From the NCBI GenBank assembly GCA_031769625.1, contig JAUIMM010000721.1, positions 1,851,001-1,915,000 on the forward strand: DNA of 64,000 bases. Direction: 5' to 3'. Every line of letters begins with the position of its first letter. Within the stretch, counting starts at the first letter, position 1. This DNA comes from Taudactylus pleione (lineage: Eukaryota; Chordata; Amphibia; Anura; Myobatrachidae). Positions 57,050-64,000 of the stretch are shown one piece after another. A program made the position numbers and the translations under genes. The notes below the pieces were generated by a model that saw only the letters and a program-made list of their open reading frames with translations, searched no databases and was not told the origin of the DNA.

Positions 57050-57361
57050 TACACTATATGGACAACAGTATTTGACCACACCTCCTAATTATTGAATTGA
57101 GGTGTTTCAATCAGACCTGTTGAAACAGGTGTATAAATTTATGCACGTAGCCCTGTAGTCTCGATTTGCAAACATTTGATACACAGAACTGGTCGTTCTG
57201 GGGAGCTCAGTGACTTCAAGGATGGTACTGTAATAGGAATGCGTGGTACTGTAATAGGAATGCGTGGTACTGTAATAGGATGCCACCTTTGCAATAAGAC
57301 TGTCCATGAAATTTTATCCCTGCTGGATATTCCACGGTCAACTGTAAGTGATATTATTTAG
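57050..57361 (+). mobile_element. Tc1-like element, 5' fragment
   Basis: The terminus TACACTATATGGACAACAGT with ATTTGACCACACC is typical of another vertebrate Tc1 family. It follows directly on the 36-bp array and continues to about 57361, where similarity ends within the DNA-binding domain. No right terminus is present. Confidence 0.75.
57176..57361 (+). pseudogene. Tc1-type transposase N-terminal fragment with a triplicated 21-bp segment
   Basis: The frame reads RTGRSGELSDFKDGTVIG and, after the repeats, CHLCNKTVHEILSLLDIPRS + TVSDII, the first helix-turn-helix of the transposase. GGTACTGTAATAGGAATGCG occurs in tandem, so GTVIGMR is present two extra times between DFKD and GTVIGCHLCNK. The frame ends in a stop just after the helix. 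Everything downstream, including the catalytic domain, is missing. Confidence 0.75.
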
Positions 57362-57364
57362 GGA

Positions 57365-57625
57365 TATGCGCCGACCCAGTGTTTTGGTTTTGGATCTGTA
57401 TCTTCTTCAAGGTTTTGGATCTGGTGTTACAAATCTACACTTGCGTCTTTTTGGTTTTGGATCTGTATTTTTTTCTAAAAAAAAAATCATAAGAACAGCT
57501 GAAATCACATAATTTGGGCCTGTTTTTGTTCCTAGTATTAATAACCTTAATAACATTTATTTCCTGTCAATTTTGACCACCACACAGCTCACAATATTGA
57601 CTTTATCCAGTTTATAATATTACAC
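57365..57625 (+). repeat. Dispersed repeat shared with 63441-63735
   Basis: TTTTGGTTTTGGATCTGTAT, AACAGCTGAAATCACA(T)AATTTG, TAATAACCTTAATAAC and CACCACACAGCTCACAATA occur here in the same order as at 63480-63720. The family is non-coding here and of unknown class. Confidence 0.65.
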
Positions 57626-57639
57626 TGCGTTTCCACTGA

Positions 57640-58470
57640 GGGCCGTATTCAATTTGAAGCAAAAAGTCCAAGACCGAACTTTTCGCCGTCATCGGAAAAT
57701 CTTGCCGGCGAAAAAGTAACACGCGCGTCCCCGCGTATCCTCATATTCAATTGCAAATGTGCGAAAACTGGACCCAGGGAACTGGAAATCGCCAATAGTT
57801 CTGACAGTTTTGGTGAAATTATCCCGACACCCCCCTCTGACATGGGGGCTCACTATGGGTACCCCCAAATAGCCCTGCTAAAGGTATTTGGGCTTTTTAA
57901 TTGGTCTAAATAGGAGCTATTTAGAGTCATTGAGCAAGTGGTGAAGAAGCACATTTTGCAACTTTTTTGGGGGAAATTTAGTCCCATCAAATTTTGGGTA
58001 CATGGGGAAAATGGGTGCAAGCATAGTTCTAAATCACAATAAAGAAAAGCTTTAAAGTGCACCAAAAAACGCACCTTCAGCAAACATCTGCCATTTAAAG
58101 AAAAACTCCCCCATACTTCCAAACCCCCCCCCCCAAAGGCCATGTCACTAGTTTTTGAGGTTGTACCCCCACTTTGAAAAAATGGGTGAAAAAATTCAAA
58201 GTGCTATTTTGGGGTATCCTTTGTGTATTCTTTTGCATTTTTTTATGCAGTTAGCGTCGTGGGGGGGGGGGGGGGTGTCCACAGGGTACAGGATGGTTCC
58301 CTCAACATTGCACTCCAATTCTGCATTATTTTCCGCCGGGTATTCATAGGCAGAACTTTTTAGCCCATCGCATTGCGTTATCGCACCGCCAAAAAGACGC
58401 TAAATTGAATACGGGGATAAGTTGAAACCAGCGAAAATGACGGCTTTACGCTGCAAATTGAATGCGGCCC
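57640..58470. mobile_element. MITE with GGGCCGTATTCAATTTG termini, 831 bp
   Basis: Left end GGGCCGTATTCAATTTG and reverse-complemented right end GGGCCGCATTCAATTTG match at 16 of 17 positions. Flanks are TGA on the left and TTA on the right, a possible decayed 3-bp duplication as in PIF/Harbinger elements. The interior has a G15 tract at 58261-58275 and no transposase. Related in style to the MITE at 38467-39004. Confidence 0.75.
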
Positions 58471-58741
58471 TTAGTGTCACAATACTTGTATGAATAATAA
58501 TACACTGTGGTATTACTGACCGAAAGCGTCACTCACAATATTTTACGAATTATACACTTCGGTATGATGAATCTACAGCGTCACTCACAATATGGGCAAC
58601 AGCGTCACAGTGCTTTGGATACATTGGGGGGGGGGGGGGGGGCCAGAACAACCCTGGATTGGCAATGATAATAACACAGCCCCCTGGACAGAGCACAGCA
58701 CACACAAAAATAAATAAAAATCTATATCCAACCAGGTAAGG
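58471..58741. other. Short unassigned sequence with a G17 tract
   Basis: AGCGTCACTCACAATAT is repeated at about 58526 and 58578. A run of 17 G lies at 58626-58642. Confidence 0.5.
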
Positions 58742-59375
58742 GTGTTCGTAAATGCTGGCAAGATGCTGGACCAGGTCATTGTCAATAAATGCCGGAGTCA
58801 CCGCCAATTAGCATTGCCAGCATTTACTGACTGTGACCTGGTCCAGTGTCTCTCCAGCATTTATGGATATTGTCCAGCATTTATTGACAGTGACCTGATC
58901 CAGTGTCTCTCCAGCATTTATGGATATTGTCCAGCATTTATTGACAGTGACCTGATCCAGTGTCTCTCCAGCATTTACTAAAATGGTGACCTGGTCCATC
59001 ATCTCTCCAGCATTTACAGATATGGTTCAGCATCTACCCAGCATTTACTGACTGTGACCTGCTCCAGTGTCTCTCCAGCATCTACGGACAATAACCTGGT
59101 CTAGCGTATCTCTAGCATTTACTGACACTGTGACCTGGTCCAGCATCTCTCCAGCATTTACAGATATGGTTCAGCCTCTACCCAGCATTTACTGACAGTG
59201 ACCTTCTCGAGTGTCTCTCAGCATCTACGGACAATAACCTGGTCTAGCGTATCTCCAGCATTTACGGACACTGTGACCTGGTCCAGCATCTCTCCAGCAT
59301 TTACAGATATGGTTCAGCCTCTACCCAGCATTTACAGACACTGTGACCTGGTCCAGCATCTCTGCAGAAAATTCT
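58742..59375. repeat. 57-bp and longer composite minisatellite (CCAGCATTTA family)
   Basis: The right-hand copies use modules CCAGCATTTACTGACAGTGA, CCTGGTCCAG and TGTCTCTCCAGCATTTA. Two exact 57-bp units lie at about 58865-58975; then modules combine into units of about 120-125 bp (TTCAGCCTCTACCCAGCATT, TCTACGGACAATAACCTGGT). Near 58742-58790 the same words appear inverted (AATGCTGG, ACCAGGTCA). Confidence 0.88.
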
Positions 59376-59811
59376 GACGGTTGTCTGGTGTAGAGCTTCT
59401 CCGGCACTTACTGACACACATGAACATAGGAGACAACGATCCTGATCAGCGCAGTTTGTGGCTTTGTTGGCTGGTTTCCCAGAGAGATAGCAGATTATTT
59501 CCATCTATTTCAAGGTTTCCATTCACTTTCCAGCAGTATTCAGAGAACAGGCACTTGGGAGCATCAATTTCAATTTAGAAACGACATGTCTGACAAGCAC
59601 TTTACAAATTAAGTGACCACGTTAAAGGGCAGGATAACTGCTCCATCCGTGCTGTGGAAGGAGAACATAAACCACATGCCAGCTCTGTGTAGCGTGCAAG
59701 AGGCCCATAAACTGCAGCTAATGGCCCAGAGATAGCTCGGCCTGTAACACAGGCGGCTGTAATTCAGAGACGTCTGTCTTTTACTTATCCACAAATATCA
59801 ATACAATGGTG
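59376..59811. other. Unassigned sequence
   Basis: About 435 bp without a recognisable gene or repeat. Confidence 0.4.
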
Positions 59812-61545
59812 CGAGCACTACCGGCTGTCCTCATCTAACAATACCCATGTGATTGTACTACCGCCTGTCCTCATCTATAAATACCCATGTGATTGTACTA
59901 CCAACTGTCCTCATCCACAAATACCCATGTGATTGTACTACCGGCTGTCCTCATCTAACAATACCCATGAGATTGTACTACCGGCTGTCCTCATCCACAA
60001 ATACCCATGTGATTGTACTACCGACTGTCCTCATCCACAAATACCCATGTCATTGTACTACCGGCTGTCCTCATCTAACAATATCCATGTCATTGTACTA
60101 CTGCCTGTCCTCATCTAACAATATCCATGTCATTGTACTACTGCCTGTCCTCATCTAACAATATCCATGTCATTGTACTTCCGCCTGTCCTCATCTATAA
60201 ATACCCATGTGATTGTATTACCGCCTGTCCTCATCTAACAATATCCATGTGATTGTACAACCGGCTGTCCTCATCTATAAATACCCATGTGATTGTATTA
60301 CCGGCTGTCCTCATCTAACAATACCCATGTGATTGTACTACCGGCTTTCCTCATCTAACAATATCCATGTCATTGTACTACAGCCTGTCCTCATCTAACA
60401 ATATCCATGTCATTGTACTTCCGCCTGTCCTCATCTATAAATACCCATGTGATTGTATTACCGCCTGTCCTCATCTAACAATATCCATGTGATTGTACTA
60501 CCGGCTGTCCTCATCCACAAATACCCATGTGATTGTACTACAGACTGTCCTCATCCACAAATACCCATGTGATTGTACTACCGGCTGTCCTCATCTAACA
60601 ATACCCATGCAATTGTACCACCGGCTGTCCTCATCTAACAATATCCATGTGATTGTACTACCGGCTGTCCTCATCTAACAATATCCATGTCATTGTACTA
60701 CCGCCTGTCCTCATCTAACAATATCCATGTCATTGTACTTCCGCCTGTCCTCATCTATAAATACCCATGTGATTGTATTACCGGCTGTCCTCATCTAACA
60801 ATATCCATGTGATTGTACTACAGACTGTCCTCATCCACAAATACCCATGTGATTGTACTACCGGCTGTCCTCATCTAACAATACCCATGAGATTGTACTA
60901 CCGGCTGTCCTCATCTAATGGAGGGTATCCACTACCCGACAGTGAAAAGACTGAACGATAACGATATCGTTAACTACACTGCAGGGTGCCCACACTGAAC
61001 GATATGTCGTTCAGTGCAGGTACAATCAATCATCTGCATACATGGTGAACCTGACGATATCGTCAGGTTGACCAGCATGTTTGAACGATGATAGATGTCT
61101 AAAAGACCACATTTTCAAATGATGTTCAAACGATTATCGAACGATTTTATCGTTATCGTTCAACTTTATCGTGTAGTGGATACCCCCCTTTACAACACCC
61201 ATGTGATTGTACTACCGGCTGTCGACATCCACAAGCATCCATGTGATTGTACTACCGGCTGTCCTCATCTAACAATACCCATGTGATTGTACTACCGGCT
61301 GTCCTCATCTAACAATACCCATGTGATTGGACTACTGCCTGTCCTCATCTAACAATATCCATGTCATTGTACTACTGCCTGTCCTCATCTAACAATATCC
61401 ATGTCATTGTACTTCCGCCTGTCCTCATCTATAAATACCCAAGTGATTGTACTACCGCCTGTCCTCATCTAACAATATCCATGTGATTGTACTACCGCCT
61501 GTCCTCATCTAACAATACCCATGTGATTGTACTACCGACTGTTAT
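59812..61545. repeat. 40-bp minisatellite, about 36 copies, interrupted by a MITE
   Basis: Unit CTACCGGCTGTCCTCATCTA + ACAATACCCATGTGATTGTA, with CCACAAATACCC and TATAAATACCC alternatives and GTGATT/GTCATT changes. Variant units recur in sets (for example GTCATTGTACTTCCGCC at about 60170, 60410, 60730 and 61400). Broken at 60919-61190 by an inserted element. Confidence 0.95.
60919..61190. mobile_element. MITE with GGGTATCCACTAC termini and internal palindromes, 272 bp
   Basis: The left GGGTATCCACTAC (60923-60935) is inverted at the right as GTAGTGGATACCC. It sits inside a 40-bp unit after CTCATCTAA, and the unit resumes with TACAACACCC, consistent with a decayed TAA duplication. Inside are perfect palindromes or hairpins at 60959-60972, 60993-61016 and 61048-61069. 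No coding. Confidence 0.8.
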
Positions 61546-61895
61546 CATTACCAGTCTGACTGTACTGCCTGCTGGGCTATATTCAGTTACCAGTCCGACT
61601 ACTACCTGCTGTGCCGTGTTCTATTCAGTTACCAGTCTGACTGTACTAATAGGTGCTGCTATCCACCTGATTGCCAACATAACCCTTTTGTAAGGAATCC
61701 AGAAAGATGGGCATTGTCTGACACGGGCAATCAGCTTAATTAGCTGCTTTCAGCTGGCTGTATGAACCTGGGATGGGAAGACTGGCAATATGCACAGGCC
61801 CTGTGGGCAACTCATTAGCTGTAGAAATGTTTTTCTTCTCTGAGCACAAGGCGACCTTGAAGTTGCAGCAGCTCCTCTAGGTGCGCAGACCGGCA
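61546..61895. other. Unassigned sequence with a degenerate CAGTTACCAGTCTGACT repeat
   Basis: The phrase TTACCAGTCTGACTGTACT recurs three times at 61549-61650 with about 40-45-bp spacing, perhaps an old relative of the adjacent array. The rest is unassigned. Confidence 0.5.
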
Positions 61896-62910
61896 TTATA
61901 CCCCCACTGCCATAGCTCAACACTGGCACTATCCCCCCACTGCCATAGCTCAACACTGGCACTATCCCCTCCACTGCCATAGCTCAACACTGGCACTATC
62001 CCCTCCACTGCCATAGCTCAACACTGGCACTATCCCCCCACTGCCATAGCTCAACACTGGCACTATCCCCTCCACTGCCATAGCTCAACACTGGCACTAT
62101 CCCCTCCACTGCCATAGCTCAACACTGGCACTATCCTCTCCACTGTCATAGCTCAACACTGGCACTATCCCCTCCACTGCCATAGCTCAACACTGGCACT
62201 ATCCCCTCCACTGTCATAGCTCAACACTGGCACTATCCCCTCCACTGCCATAGCTCAACACTGGCACTATCCCCTCCACTGCCATAGCTCAACACTGGCA
62301 CTATCCCCTCCACTGCCATAGCTCAACACTGGCACTATCCCCCCACTGCCATAGCTCAACACTGGCACTATCCCCTCCACTGCCATAGCTCAACACTGGC
62401 ACTATCCTCTCCACTGTCATAGCTCAACACTGGCACTATCCTCTCCACTGTCATAGCTCAACACTGGCACTATCCTCTCCACTGTCATAGCTCAACACTG
62501 GCACTATCCCCCCACTGCCATAGCTCAACACTGGCACTATCCCCCCACTGCCATAGCTCAACACTGGCACTATCCCCTCCACTGCCATAGCTCAACACTG
62601 GCACTATCCTCTCCACTGTCATAGCTCAACACTGGCACTATCCCCTCCACTGCCATAGCTCAACACTGGCACTATCCCCTCCACTGCCATAGCTCAACAC
62701 TGGCACTATCCTCTCCACTGCCATAGCTTAACACTGGCACTATCCCCTCCACTGCCATAGCTCAACACTGGCACTATCCCCTCCACTGCCATAGCTCAAC
62801 ACTGGCACTATCCTCTCCACTGCCATAGCTCAACACTGGCACTATCCCCTCCACTGCCATAGCTCAACACTGGCACTATCCCCTCCACTGCCATAGCTCA
62901 GCACTGGTTT
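61896..62910. repeat. 34-bp minisatellite, about 30 copies
   Basis: Unit CCACTGCCATAGCTCAACAC + TGGCACTATCCCCT, with 33-bp forms (CCCCC) and TCCTCT and CTGTCATAG variants. Copies are highly similar. Confidence 0.96.
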
Positions 62911-63069
62911 ATAAGACAGGGCAGAGACATGCGGTGGTGTCAGGGGAGAACATTAGTGACAAGGAGCCTGGTGAAGGATTCTGCACTCAAGACTTAAATC
63001 CAGAAACTGAAAGAATAGACGTGGCATGTTTTCCAGATATACTTATCAGGGGAACTATGCATTAGTGAC
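62911..63069. other. Short unassigned sequence
   Basis: About 160 bp with no recognisable feature. Confidence 0.4.
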
Positions 63070-63072
63070 TTA

Positions 63073-63437
63073 GGGACTGAATTAGAGATGGACACTAATG
63101 GAATTATCACGCAGTTCAAGCGATTGTTTGCATTCGCGCATGCGTATAATTCGCACTGCCCATGCTCAGCGATCGCACTGCCATCACAAACGCACATAGG
63201 AATCTGTGTCAGACGAGCTCCCAAGGCTGCAGCCGGCCACACCAGCCGCAAGGGTAAGATGGCCGCCGATGTGCTTCGATATTATCGATATTTACACAGG
63301 CATGCGTCGTCACGCGCAGGTAAAAGGCAGCAGTGGGCGTTTCTATGCACAGGTGATCTTAGCATATTTTCGCTGCTGCGCTGCGTATATGTAATCACAG
63401 CTGCGATCGCATTAGCGTCTGTCTCTGAATCAGGCCC
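63073..63437. mobile_element. PIF/Harbinger-like MITE, complete, 365 bp, TTA duplication
   Basis: Left end GGGACTGAATTAGAGATGG and reverse-complemented right end GGGCCTGATTCAGAGACAG are inverted termini. TTA flanks both ends (63070-63072, 63438-63440), the classical PIF/Harbinger target duplication. The body matches the copy at 42157-42660 in order (GCGATTGTTTGC, AAGATGGCCGCCGATGTG, GATCGCATTAGCG). The 117-codon plus-strand frame inside resembles no transposase. Confidence 0.85.
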
Positions 63438-63440
63438 TTA

Positions 63441-64000
63441 GTACTAGGGGTGTGCACCGGCCACTTTTCGTGTTTTGTGTTTTGGTTTTGGATCTTTCTT
63501 CGTGTTTTGGATCTGGATTGGTTTTGCCAAAACCTCCCTTCCCTGTTTTGGGTTCTGGGTTTTGTGTTTTGGATCTGTATTTTTTTTTTTAAAAAGCATA
63601 AAAACAGCTAAAATCACAGAATTTGTTGGTTTTTCTGCTCCTATGCTATTATTAACCTCAATAACCTTAATTTCCACTCATTTCCAGTCTATTCTGAACA
63701 CTGAACACCTCACAATAGTGTTTTTATGTCCAAAAGGTTGCACCGAGGTAGCTGGATGACTATGCTAAGCGACAAGAGTGGGCGGCACAAACACGTGGCC
63801 CATTTAGGAGTGACACTGCAGTGGCAGGCAGGATGGCAGTTTGAAAAACTAGGCCCCAAACTGTACATAATTCAAAGAAAAAAAAAGAGGTGCAAGATGG
63901 AATTGTCCTTGGGCCCTCCCACCCACGTTTATGTTGTATAAACAGGACATGCAGACTTTAACAAACCAATCATATTCAGCGCCAGGGTCTGCCACATGAC
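63441..64000 (+). repeat. Dispersed repeat, continues past right edge
   Basis: The first 290 bp match the family at 57365-57625. It continues with GCACCGAGGTAGCTGGATGA, AAGCGACAAGAGTGGGCGGC and GCCCTCCCACCCACGTTTATG to the window end without an array or clear gene. I believe this is one longer mobile repeat but cannot name its class. Confidence 0.5.

Overview
The window looks like intronic DNA from a large, repeat-rich vertebrate genome, most likely an amphibian and probably a frog. The evidence is a spliced vertebrate exon, several Tc1/mariner transposons, a DIRS-type retrotransposon, an L2/CR1-like LINE, PIF/Harbinger-like MITEs that begin GGGCCTGATTCAGAG, and a very high load of minisatellites. 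Nothing is bacterial: there are no operons, ribosome binding sites or compact genes. The species cannot be named from the sequence.

The only host-gene piece I can support is one 100-bp internal exon on the minus strand at 13475-13574. It has canonical splice sites and translates to a peptide matching the N-terminal part of FAM219A. On that strand, 1-13474 is the start of the downstream intron and 13575 onward is upstream intron. The rest of the window is probably that upstream intron, although I found no 5' exon to prove it.

Layout. 1-13458 is a 76-bp minisatellite of about 177 units that starts beyond the left edge and stops about 16 bp from the exon's splice donor. 14.0-17.8 kb holds three arrays (16/14-bp, 29-37-bp and 50-bp units). 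18.7-19.4 kb is a 95-bp array. 19.8-23.8 kb holds a dead Tc1 copy, an LTR scrap and a DIRS fragment. 23.8-26.2 kb is a second block of the 50-bp array carrying a solo-LTR-like insertion. 27.9-29.6 kb is a Tc1 copy with long inverted repeats. 29.9-31.2 kb holds a chain of hairpins, a telomere-like tract and about 500 bp of CA repeat. 31.9-35.0 kb holds two MITEs and a LINE 3' end. 35.3-40.5 kb is a nested stack: an LTR split by a Tc1, itself split by a hAT element and a MITE. 40.7-48.6 kb is arrays (45, 30, 59, about 35 and 46 bp) and MITE pieces. 50.5-51.7 kb is an ATCCAACAT-type array. 51.8-53.5 kb is an inverted pair of LTRs. 54.1-55.8 kb is a second long-TIR Tc1 copy with an intact transposase frame. 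55.8-62.9 kb holds arrays of 36, 57+, 40 and 34 bp, again with MITEs. 63.1-64.0 kb holds a MITE and a dispersed repeat.

Tandem repeats make up roughly 30 of the 64 kb by adding the block lengths. Nearly all long open frames inside them are artefacts of repeat units lacking stop codons. The only open reading frame that could still make a working protein by itself is the transposase at 54374-55429. All coordinates of repeat edges are hand-read and may be off by a few bases to tens of bases.
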